64,000 nt of DNA, taken from assembly GCF_000379605.1 (NCBI RefSeq), contig NZ_KB902578.1, positions 408,291-472,290 on the forward strand, in the 5' to 3' direction. The DNA is from Rhizobium giardinii bv. giardinii H152. Its GTDB lineage: Bacteria; Pseudomonadota; Alphaproteobacteria; Rhizobiales; Rhizobiaceae. Below the pieces are notes generated by a model, which saw only the letters and a list, made by a program, of their open reading frames with translations, did not search any database and had not been told where the DNA came from. This document shows, piece after piece, positions 34,234 to 42,054 of the stretch; the first letter of the stretch is position 1, and each line of letters begins with the position of its first letter. The position numbers were made by a program, and so were the translations under genes.

Positions 34234-37200
34234 TCAGCCGTTTCGCTTCAGCAGTTCCTTTACCAGCGCATCGGTGATCTCGCCGGTCGGTTCCTGGCCG
34301 AGCGATTTCTGGAAGGCCTTGATGGCGGCGATGGTCTTCTTGCCCATCTCGCCGTCCGGCTTTCCAGCATCGAACCCGTTGTTGTTGAGGATGGCCTGGA
34401 TGTTGCGCAGCGCCTTCTTCATGTCGATCGAGGCGGTCTTCACGCCCTTGCCGACCCAGGCATCGGGCACATCGACCGAGTTGGCCTCGGCGTCGAGCGG
34501 CGTCTGCTTCCAGGCCTCGAATTTCGCCTTGGCGCTCTTCAGCTGGTCCGCGCTCAGGGCCTTGGCCACCTCGTCACGCTTCTGGCCGGCATCGCTATCG
34601 CCGTCACGGGCAGCAATGGCGAACCACTTGTAGGACTCTTCCAGATCCTGCTTCACGCCGTTGCCGCGCGCATAGAGGATGGCCAGGTTGAACTGGCTGT
34701 CGCGGATGCCCCGATCGGCCGCCATGGCGAACCATTTTCCGGCGCCGGCAAAGTCCGGAGCCGCATCGCCGCTGCTCGCCAGCATGACCGCCAGATTGTG
34801 CATGGCGCTGGCATTGCCTTTTTCGGCGGCCCGCTGGTAGAGCGTGCGCGCCTTGGGCAGGTCGCGGGCAACGCCGGTGCCCTTTTCATAAAGGCTTGCC
34901 AGCCGGTATTCGGCCGGAACGACACCCGCGTCGGCGGCGCGCTGGTACCACTTCGCCGCCTCGGCCAGGTCGATCTTGACGCCGCGCCCCTCGGTATAGA
35001 CAGCGCCGACCTCGAAGAACGCCAGCGGATCGCCCTTGCTGGCGGCTTCGGAAAGCGCCTCCGGCTTCACCTCGGCGGCAACGACGATCGCCGTGCCTGC
35101 GGGTGCCGCCACGGTCTCAGCCGGGGAAGTCTCTACCTTTGCGGTGGTCGCCTCCGCGGACGTCGCCGCTGCCGAAGTAGCAGGCATCTGCGAAGCCGCG
35201 GCAGCCGTCTCCGGCTTTGCCTGGATGGTATCCGGCAGCTTCGTCTCCGGCAGGGTGGTCTGCGGTGTGGCGGTATCCGGCTCCGCCATCTGCGGCTCGG
35301 TTGCCGCCTTATGTGCGGCCGTGTTCTTGTCGGTCTGCGGCTGCAGCGTGTCCAGCGGCACGGCATCGCCGTCGGCGCCGTCCGAGCCGGCTTCGCTCAC
35401 CTGCGGTACCGTCGCGAGGCTGGCGGTGTCTGCCTGCTCGCTCGTTGCCGGCTGCTCGATGGCGGCGACCGGCGCTTCCATCGGTGCCCGATCGCCGCCG
35501 ATCAGCGTGTTGACCAGCGGATAGGACATGATCGCCAGGAGCACGGCGCCGACCGCCATCAGGATGGGGCGGCGATGACGGGAAAGGGTGCCGCCGATTG
35601 GAGAGGCAGCAGCACCGCTCTTGCCGCGGTTCAGCGCCTCGGCCTCTTCGGCGGCGAGCTGGGCTGCGCGGCGCGCGGCGGCGATGAAATCGGACTTGTC
35701 CACTTCGCCCGGCTGCTCATTGCGACCGGCCTGCCCGGCCCGCACGCGCTCCAGGATCTTCTTGACATCCGGCACGCCGGAGCCTGGCTCCAGCAATTGA
35801 TTGGCCATGTCCGGCTCGATCACCTCTGCGGCGTCGATCGACGGTGTCGGGTCGACCATCTGGCGTTCCGCCGCGCGCGCCGGTTCTCTGCGCTTGCCGG
35901 CAAACCGCTTGGTAAGGCCGGCGAGAAGGCCGGTCTTTGCGGCCGGTGCCGCCGCCTTCACGTCATCCTGGTGCACGCTGGCCTGTTCCGCAACGATCTG
36001 AACAGCCTCCGCGACCTCTTCACGCGACAGGATCGCCGGCTCGGCTTCCGCGGCGAGCCCTTGCATGTCGCGCTTCAGTTCCTCGTACCGGTGGCCAAAG
36101 TCAGCCTCGGTGAAAGGCTCGTCCTCCGTCGCGAAAACCGGTTGCGCCGCCTTCGGCATTTGCGGCTGGCTGTCCTGCCCTCGTGTCCCGAAGGCGCGAG
36201 GGGGTTCTTGAAGTTCAAACCCGCGTTCTTCCAGCCGTTCCAGCTTCTCGGCGATATGGACAAGCGTCTCGTGCAGCGCGTCGAAGGTGCGTGCGGTGCG
36301 CTCCTCGCTCGAACGGCTCATGTCTTCGAGAACCTTGAGATCGTCGGCGAGCGCCGAGATTGCCGCCATGTCCATTCCGCCCGACGCCGTGTGGGCGGCG
36401 CCACTCTTGGCATAGGCCTCCATGACGGCCTCGGCCGCCTGGCGGGCGGCCTCGATGATGTATTCGTCGCTGGTCGCCAGATAGTCCTCGAGCGCACTCA
36501 TCCGGCCTTCGAATTCGGCAGGGACGGTCACCGGGGCCATGTCTCGCGGCTGGCTGACGAGGCTCGACAGATTGGCGATCTGGTCCTGCAGGCTGCGCAG
36601 GATCTCGCTGTCGTCGTAGGGAGCCGCATGGGTTTCCTCGAGGCGGATGGCGATATCCGAAAGCTGGCCTTCAAGCCGGGCGAAACGGTCTTCGCCGCCA
36701 TAGCCCGCGGATGACGCGTCCAACTGGTCGATGCGGCGGGCGAGATCGTCGAGACGCTCTGCGAGCGCTTCGTTGACGGTACCCTGGTCGAGCGCGTCGA
36801 TCTTGCGGGAAATATCGGCGAGATAGCCCGTCAGGTCCGGCTGGGCGGAGACCTTCTGCGAGCCCTCCAGCATCAGCGACAGCTGGTCGAGCCGTTCTTC
36901 GAGGCGCACTGCGGCTTCCTCGTTCGCCAGTTCCTCGACGCGCGCGGCCAGCGCCTCGATGCGGATCCCGATGCCGTTGTCGGATGGGTGCTGCAGGCTG
37001 TCGATCTGCCGCGAAAGGTCGGCAAGACGACCTTCGACGCGGTTGACGCCGGCACTGTCTGGGGCGACGGTGCGGCCACTTGCAACGATGGCACGGCTGA
37101 TTTCATCGAGACGCGCATCGAGATCGGCAAATTGCGAGGCGAGGCGGCGGTCGTCCGGCTGCATATGACGGCCGATCATCTCGATCGCCTGGGCAACCGA

Positions 37201-38181
37201 CACCAGCTTGTCCTCCAGCGCATGCAGCGCCGGACTGCTGTTCATCGCGCCGATCTGCGACTTGATGTCGTCGAGCCGGTAGGCGAGCGCCACAAGTTCA
37301 TCGTCGCGGTTCGAATCGAAGGCATTCATCCGGTCTTCGACGCCGGTCCAGCGGCTTTCCATGCGGCGCACGCTGTCTTCTCGGGCAAGGCCGTCGATCA
37401 TGGCGCGCAGTTCGTCGAACTCGACCTTGAGGGCGTCGGCCTGCGAGGGGGAGGCCTGCCGGCCGAGCTGGCTGATGCTGTCGGAAAGCTTCTGCAGGTC
37501 GCTGCGGATATCCCCCGCCATCGATTGGTCCTGCGCCACATCGGTGGCGATGCCACGGATTTCGGCGCGCAGCGCACTCATTTCGCGGGAAAGCCCGTCG
37601 GCGATGTCCCTTTTCAATTCCTGGCGCAGGCCGACCAGCGCCTGTGCAATCTCCGCCGTGGCCGGATCCGGGCGCTGCGGCTCGCTTCGCGTCGGTTCCC
37701 GGCGCGGGAATTCCTGGCGCGGCGTGTCCTGGCGCTCCGAACGCCTGGGTTCGCTGCGCAATGGTTCGCTCCGCAATGGTTCGCTCCGCAATGGTTCGCT
37801 CCGCAATGGCTCGCGGCGAAACTGCTCGCTGCGCAGTCCTTCGCTGAAATGCGGCGCAACCGGCACGTCGCGTTCCGATGAGATCGGGGATTGGGCTTCA
37901 CGGCGGTCGTCATAGCCGCGCGTTTGCGCTCCGCGGTCGCGGAGAATGTCGCGCTCGCGGGTTGCCGACAGCGTGCGCTGGCGCTGCATGATCTCCGCGA
38001 TCGGGTCGTGACGGGCCGGCGCAGTATCAGTTCGGCTGCGCGGATCACGCGCGGCGGTTCCCATCAAGCCTTCGATCCGCGCTTCCAGCCCCTCGATCGT
38101 GCGGTTCAGCGCGTCAAGGGACGACCTGTCGCCATGGGGCTGGGCGCCAGGACGTGGGGAATTTGATCGCGATCCGTTCAT
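34234..38181 (-). CDS. podJ: PodJ-like polar localisation protein
   Basis: 1315 residues. Layout: N-terminal disordered and repeat region (to about 180), a very long series of coiled-coil heptads (about 190-720), a linker, one membrane span near 868-890 (RRPILMAVGAVLLAIMSYPLV), a Pro/Thr/Ala-rich periplasmic linker, three or four Sel1-like repeats (about 1060-1195; for example EAAKWYQRAADAGVVPAEYRLA) and a C-terminal peptidoglycan-binding domain (about 1255-1310; ILNNNGFDAGKPDGEMGKKT). This is the PodJ architecture, which marks cell poles and recruits polarity factors in Caulobacter and rhizobia. A 15-bp tandem repeat lies near the 5' end. GANTC sites lie upstream. Confidence 0.85.
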   Translation of the reverse strand: MNGSRSNSPRPGAQPHGDRSSLDALNRTIEGLEARIEGLMGTAARDPRSRTDTAPARHDPIAEIMQRQRTLSATRERDILRDRGAQTRGYDDRREAQSPISSERDVPVAPHFSEGLRSEQFRREPLRSEPLRSEPLRSEPLRSEPRRSERQDTPRQEFPRREPTRSEPQRPDPATAEIAQALVGLRQELKRDIADGLSREMSALRAEIRGIATDVAQDQSMAGDIRSDLQKLSDSISQLGRQASPSQADALKVEFDELRAMIDGLAREDSVRRMESRWTGVEDRMNAFDSNRDDELVALAYRLDDIKSQIGAMNSSPALHALEDKLVSVAQAIEMIGRHMQPDDRRLASQFADLDARLDEISRAIVASGRTVAPDSAGVNRVEGRLADLSRQIDSLQHPSDNGIGIRIEALAARVEELANEEAAVRLEERLDQLSLMLEGSQKVSAQPDLTGYLADISRKIDALDQGTVNEALAERLDDLARRIDQLDASSAGYGGEDRFARLEGQLSDIAIRLEETHAAPYDDSEILRSLQDQIANLSSLVSQPRDMAPVTVPAEFEGRMSALEDYLATSDEYIIEAARQAAEAVMEAYAKSGAAHTASGGMDMAAISALADDLKVLEDMSRSSEERTARTFDALHETLVHIAEKLERLEERGFELQEPPRAFGTRGQDSQPQMPKAAQPVFATEDEPFTEADFGHRYEELKRDMQGLAAEAEPAILSREEVAEAVQIVAEQASVHQDDVKAAAPAAKTGLLAGLTKRFAGKRREPARAAERQMVDPTPSIDAAEVIEPDMANQLLEPGSGVPDVKKILERVRAGQAGRNEQPGEVDKSDFIAAARRAAQLAAEEAEALNRGKSGAAASPIGGTLSRHRRPILMAVGAVLLAIMSYPLVNTLIGGDRAPMEAPVAAIEQPATSEQADTASLATVPQVSEAGSDGADGDAVPLDTLQPQTDKNTAAHKAATEPQMAEPDTATPQTTLPETKLPDTIQAKPETAAAASQMPATSAAATSAEATTAKVETSPAETVAAPAGTAIVVAAEVKPEALSEAASKGDPLAFFEVGAVYTEGRGVKIDLAEAAKWYQRAADAGVVPAEYRLASLYEKGTGVARDLPKARTLYQRAAEKGNASAMHNLAVMLASSGDAAPDFAGAGKWFAMAADRGIRDSQFNLAILYARGNGVKQDLEESYKWFAIAARDGDSDAGQKRDEVAKALSADQLKSAKAKFEAWKQTPLDAEANSVDVPDAWVGKGVKTASIDMKKALRNIQAILNNNGFDAGKPDGEMGKKTIAAIKAFQKSLGQEPTGEITDALVKELLKRNG
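37748..37817 (-). repeat. 15-bp tandem repeat inside podJ
   Basis: The unit GCAATGGTTCGCTCC is present three times identically from 37758 to 37802, flanked by diverged copies on both sides. It encodes repeated RSEPL pentapeptides. Identical units in a coding region may vary in copy number between strains by slippage without shifting frame. Confidence 0.9.
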
Positions 38182-38591
38182 CGTTCTTCGCCTCTTTCAT
38201 CGGCCTTGATCGGAATCCGGCTTCAGGAGGGCATGTCCCCTTCGGATACTCCGGTACCGAACTCGGACAAGGCGGCAACGACGCGAAGACAGGACTGTTG
38301 CAGCTTTGACCATCTCAGCACCACTTTCGGCAAACGTAGTAAATAAGCCGTTAACCAGGCTGAAATTTTTTTAACGATTTCGGCGCATGCTGACCCCGGG
38401 AGGATTCCGCACGGGCGATTTCGACACATGCCGATTCCGGCCATCGGCAGGTTCGAGGGCAAAGTTGTCGCTTTCATCAACTTTGACGTTTACGCAAACG
38501 TCAAAGTTTTGTAGCATGCTGAAAATGACATGGTGCGCGCGCCCAGGAGAGGCTTGCCCCGCGACACGGTTACAGGTGAGGAACACGAGAC
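38182..38591. other. Divergent intergenic region between podJ and the acyl-CoA dehydrogenase gene (410 bases)
   Basis: No gene supported. The region has GANTC sites at 38213 (GAATC), 38403 and 38433 (GATTC), a TTAACC at 38351 and a TTAAC at 38371 that resemble CtrA half-sites, and a perfect 13-bp inverted repeat at 38479-38508 near the fatty-acid genes. It seems to hold two control regions back to back. Confidence 0.55.
38479..38508 (+). promoter_or_regulatory. 13-bp inverted repeat, probable operator of beta-oxidation genes
   Basis: AACTTTGACGTTT (38479-38491) and AAACGTCAAAGTT (38496-38508) around ACGC. A promoter-like pair TTTACG (38489-38494), 17 bases, TAGCAT (38512-38517) overlaps it. 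The TTTACG-CGTCAAA type resembles operators described for MerR- or TetR-family regulators of branched-chain and fatty acid catabolism in proteobacteria. No such regulator gene is in the window. The acyl-CoA dehydrogenase starts 83 bases downstream. Confidence 0.65.
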
Positions 38592-40388
38592 ATGCCCAGC
38601 TATAAGGCCCCGGTAGAAGACACGCTTTTCATTCTCAACGACGTCCTTGGCATCGAGCGCTACAACAACCTTCCCGGTTTTGCCGATGCGACGCCGGACA
38701 TGATCGAGGCGATCGTCGGCGAAGCCGCGAAACTCGCCGAGGAAGTGCTGTTTCCGGTCAACCTCTCCGGCGACCAGGAAGGCTGCAAGCGCAACGACGA
38801 CGCGACGGTGACGACGCCGAAGGGCTTCAAGCAGGCTTTCGATCTTTACCGCGAGGGCGGCTGGCTTGGCCTTGCGGTACCGGAGGAATTCGGCGGCCAG
38901 GGCCTGCCCTACACGCTGCACACCGCCGTCGGCGAATATATGTCCTCGGCCAACATGGCGCTGACCATGTATCCCGGCCTGACCCAGGGCGCGATCGCCG
39001 CGATCCTCGTGCATGGCACCGACGACCAGAAACAGACCTATCTGCCAAAGATGGTGACGGGCGAGTGGACCGGCACGATGAACCTCACCGAGCCCCATTG
39101 CGGCACCGACCTCGGGCTGCTGCGCACCAAGGCTGTGCCGCAGGACGACGGTTCCTACAAGATTTCCGGCCAGAAGATCTTCATCTCCGCCGGCGAACAT
39201 GACATGTCGGACAACATCGTCCACCTCGTGCTTGCCCGCATCGAGGGTGCGCCGGAGGGGGTGAAGGGCATCTCGCTGTTCATCGTACCGAAATTCCATG
39301 TCGAAGCCGACGGCTCCGTCGGTGGCCGCAACAGCGTCTCCTGCGGTGCGATCGAGCACAAGATGGGCATTCACGGCAACTCGACCTGCGTCATGAACTA
39401 TGACGAGGCGACCGGCTATCTCATCGGCGCGGAGAACAAGGGCCTGAACGCCATGTTCGTGATGATGAACGAGGCCCGCCTCGGCGTCGGCATGCAGGGC
39501 CTGTCGATCGCTGAGGTCGCCTACCAGAATGCCGCCGACTATGCCCGCGACCGCATCCAGGGCCGCGCGCTGTCGGGCGCCAAGGCACCGGAGAAGAAGG
39601 CCGACCCGATCATCGTCCACCCCGACATCCGCCGCGTCCTGATGACCATCAAGGCCTTCAATGAGGCCGGCCGTGCCTTCACGCTGTGGACGGCGCTGAA
39701 ATCCGACATCGCCCATCGCAGCGACAACGAAAAGGATCGCCAGACCGCCGACGACATCCTCGGCCTGATGACGCCGATCCTCAAGGGCGTCTTGACCGAC
39801 AAGGGCTTCGACCATGCCGTCATGGCCCAGCAGGTCTTCGGCGGCCACGGCTATATCGAAGAACACGGCATGAGCCAGTACGTTCGCGATGCCCGCATCG
39901 CCATGATCTACGAAGGCGCCAACGGCATCCAGGCGCTCGACCTCGTCGGCCGCAAGCTGGCGCTGAACGGCGGCCGGGCGATCACCGCGCTGTTCAAGGA
40001 AATCGGCGATTTCTGCGAGGAAAACCGCGCCGACGAGAGACTCGTAACCTACACCAAGGGCCTGAAGAAGGGCTTGAACGACCTGCAGGCGGCGACCATG
40101 TGGTTCATGGGCAATGCCATGGCCAAGCCCGACAATGCCGGCGCCGGCTCGACCGACTACATGCACCTCTTCGGCCTCGTCGTTCTCGGCTACATGTGGG
40201 CGAAGATCGCCAAGACCGCGCAGGAGAAACTCGCCGCCGGCGACACGGCCCGCGAAGCCTACCTGAAGAACAAGCTCGTCACGGCCAAATTCTTCATGGA
40301 GCGCATCATGCCGGAAACCGCCCTGCGCAAGGCCCGCATCGAAGCCGGCGCCGATACGCTGATGGCGCTGGATGCAGCGGCGTTCTGA
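38592..40388 (+). CDS. Acyl-CoA dehydrogenase (long form with C-terminal extension)
   Basis: 598 residues, FAD flavoprotein of the long subfamily (DmdC/AidB-like length, standard enzymes are about 380). It has [17 protein letters not shown] and [11 protein letters not shown] in the FAD/substrate region, [24 protein letters not shown] in the FAD-binding end and the catalytic Glu in [14 protein letters not shown] near residue 440, then a helical C-terminal domain. It performs the first oxidation step of beta-oxidation; chain-length preference is unknown. It lies behind a strong operator-like palindrome and before thiolase and fadB. Confidence 0.92.
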   Translation: MPSYKAPVEDTLFILNDVLGIERYNNLPGFADATPDMIEAIVGEAAKLAEEVLFPVNLSGDQEGCKRNDDATVTTPKGFKQAFDLYREGGWLGLAVPEEFGGQGLPYTLHTAVGEYMSSANMALTMYPGLTQGAIAAILVHGTDDQKQTYLPKMVTGEWTGTMNLTEPHCGTDLGLLRTKAVPQDDGSYKISGQKIFISAGEHDMSDNIVHLVLARIEGAPEGVKGISLFIVPKFHVEADGSVGGRNSVSCGAIEHKMGIHGNSTCVMNYDEATGYLIGAENKGLNAMFVMMNEARLGVGMQGLSIAEVAYQNAADYARDRIQGRALSGAKAPEKKADPIIVHPDIRRVLMTIKAFNEAGRAFTLWTALKSDIAHRSDNEKDRQTADDILGLMTPILKGVLTDKGFDHAVMAQQVFGGHGYIEEHGMSQYVRDARIAMIYEGANGIQALDLVGRKLALNGGRAITALFKEIGDFCEENRADERLVTYTKGLKKGLNDLQAATMWFMGNAMAKPDNAGAGSTDYMHLFGLVVLGYMWAKIAKTAQEKLAAGDTAREAYLKNKLVTAKFFMERIMPETALRKARIEAGADTLMALDAAAF

Positions 40389-40396
40389 TTGGGCTT

Positions 40397-40538
40397 GCCT
40401 CTTCTCGCCAGCGGGGAGAAGGTGGCCCGAAGGGCCGGATGAGGGGGCGCCGAAGGCGCGGCTTTTCTGGCTCCGGCCTTGCCGGAGACCCCTCATCGCC
40501 TCGCGTTGCGCGGCTCTTCTCCCCGCTGGGGAGAGGAG
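40397..40538. repeat. Rhizobial intergenic mosaic repeat element (RIME-like)
   Basis: Between two co-oriented genes, about 140 bases of inverted-repeat sequence. Ends are CTTCTCGCCAGCGGGGAGAAGG and CTTCTCCCCGCTGGGGAGAGG; the inner part has GGATGAGGGGG and ACCCCTCATCG facing each other. This is the pattern of RIME elements widespread in Rhizobiaceae. Could form a long hairpin in the transcript between the dehydrogenase and the thiolase. Confidence 0.75.
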
Positions 40539-40584
40539 GAAAAACAAGGAATTCACGGCCAATAGCCGATAGGGAGAAAAACCA

Positions 40585-41793
40585 ATGACCGAAGTCTTCG
40601 TTTACGACCACGTGCGCACGCCGCGCGGCCGGGGCAAGAAGGATGGAGCACTGCATGAGGTGCCGACGCCTCGGCTGGCGGCACGAGTGCTGCAGGCGAT
40701 CCGCGATCGCAACGGGCTGGACACCTCCACCGTGGACGACATTATCATGGGCTGCGTCGATCCGGTGTTCGAAGCCGGCGCCGTCATCCCCAAGGCCGCC
40801 GCCTTCGAGGCCGGCTATTCCAACAAGGCCCCAGGCATGCAGATTTCGCGCTTCTGCGCGTCCGGTCTCGACGCCATCAATTTCGCAGCCGGCAAGATCG
40901 CCTACGGTGCCGATGACATCGTCATCGCCGGTGGCGTGGAAAGCATGTCGCGCGTCGGCATGGGCATGTCCGGCGGTGCCTGGTACATGGACCCGTCCGT
41001 CAATTTCCCCGGCTATTTCATGCCGCAGGGCGTCTCGGCCGACCTGATCGCCACCAAATATGGCTTCTCCCGCGATGACGTCGACGCCTATGCGGTCGAG
41101 AGCCAGAAGCGCGCCGGCCATTCCTGGGACAACGGCTATTTCGACAAGTCGGTGATCCCCGTGAAAGACCAGAACGGCATCACCATCCTCGCCAAGGACG
41201 AGCACATGCGTCCGACAACGACGATGCAGAACCTCGCCCAGCTTAACCCCTCCTTCCAGATGCCTGGCGAGATGGGCGGCTTCGAGGCCGTCGCCATCCA
41301 GGCGCATCCGGAAATCGAGAAGATCACTTACGTCCACCACGCCGGCAATTCGTCCGGCATCGTCGACGGTTCAGCTGCCGTGCTGCTCGGCTCGAAGGCC
41401 GGTGGCGAATCCATGGGCCTCAAGCCCCGCGCCCGCATCAAGGCTTTTGCCAATATCGGCTCCGATCCGGCGCTGATGCTGACCGGCCCGGTCGATGTCA
41501 CCGAGAAGCTGCTGAAGCGCGCCGGCATGACCATTGCCGATATCGACCTGTTCGAGCTCAACGAGGCGTTTGCCGCCGTCGTGCTGCGCTACATGCAGGC
41601 CTTCGACATCCCGCATGACAAGATCAACGTCAATGGCGGCGCCATCGCGCTGGGCCATCCGCTCGGCGCCACAGGCGCGATGATCCTCGGCACCGTGCTC
41701 GACGAGCTTGAACGCCGCGGCCTTGAGACCGCGCTTGTGACGCTTTGCATCGGCGCGGGCATGGGCACCGCGACGATTATCGAGCGGGTCTAG
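40585..41793 (+). CDS. Acetyl-CoA C-acyltransferase (thiolase)
   Basis: 402 residues, thiolase fold. Catalytic residues are visible as Cys91 in [12 protein letters not shown], His in [15 protein letters not shown], and Cys near 388 in [10 protein letters not shown]. It cleaves 3-ketoacyl-CoA to acetyl-CoA plus a shortened acyl-CoA. Position between an acyl-CoA dehydrogenase and a FadB-like gene indicates the FadA role. Start ATG follows AGGGAGAAAAACC. Confidence 0.94.
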   Translation: MTEVFVYDHVRTPRGRGKKDGALHEVPTPRLAARVLQAIRDRNGLDTSTVDDIIMGCVDPVFEAGAVIPKAAAFEAGYSNKAPGMQISRFCASGLDAINFAAGKIAYGADDIVIAGGVESMSRVGMGMSGGAWYMDPSVNFPGYFMPQGVSADLIATKYGFSRDDVDAYAVESQKRAGHSWDNGYFDKSVIPVKDQNGITILAKDEHMRPTTTMQNLAQLNPSFQMPGEMGGFEAVAIQAHPEIEKITYVHHAGNSSGIVDGSAAVLLGSKAGGESMGLKPRARIKAFANIGSDPALMLTGPVDVTEKLLKRAGMTIADIDLFELNEAFAAVVLRYMQAFDIPHDKINVNGGAIALGHPLGATGAMILGTVLDELERRGLETALVTLCIGAGMGTATIIERV

Positions 41794-41803
41794 GACAAAA
41801 CAG

Positions 41804-42019
41804 ATGCCGAGGCGCGAAGTCTACGAAGACCTGAACCACGAAATCGAGGAGGAGTTCGCCCATCATAACCTGGAGAGGGACATGAAGGCGGACTACGCGG
41901 CTTCCACCCGGATCGGAACGGACGAACATGTCCGCCGCTTGCGTGCGCAAAATCGCGTTCTGTTGGTGGCCCTCATTCTCGTTGTCGGCGGGTTTTGCCT
42001 GGCGCTTGGCATCTTTTGA
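41804..42019 (+). CDS. Small single-span membrane protein between thiolase and fadB
   Basis: 71 residues: acidic N-half (YEDLNHEIEEEFAHHN), then a C-terminal membrane span (VLLVALILVVGGFCLALGI) with almost nothing after it, so probably tail-anchored facing the cytoplasm. The thiolase stop is 11 bases upstream and fadB starts 35 bases downstream. ATG 41804 has AGGA upstream, but an internal ATG at 41882 has a stronger site (GGAGAGGGAC) and would give a 45-residue protein. Not recognised; its tight position in a fatty-acid operon suggests a related role. Confidence 0.6.
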   Translation: MPRREVYEDLNHEIEEEFAHHNLERDMKADYAASTRIGTDEHVRRLRAQNRVLLVALILVVGGFCLALGIF

Positions 42020-42054
42020 CTATGAACGAATTCAAGGGAGAGGAAAATCCCATC

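Noticed and set aside
37748-37817. podJ tandem repeat as a CRISPR array
   Set aside because: Units are 15 bp, directly adjacent with no spacers, and lie inside a continuous coding frame.
38387-38605. 72-codon frame across the fad operator and promoter
   Set aside because: It runs through the inverted repeat and into the acyl-CoA dehydrogenase gene; no ribosome site.
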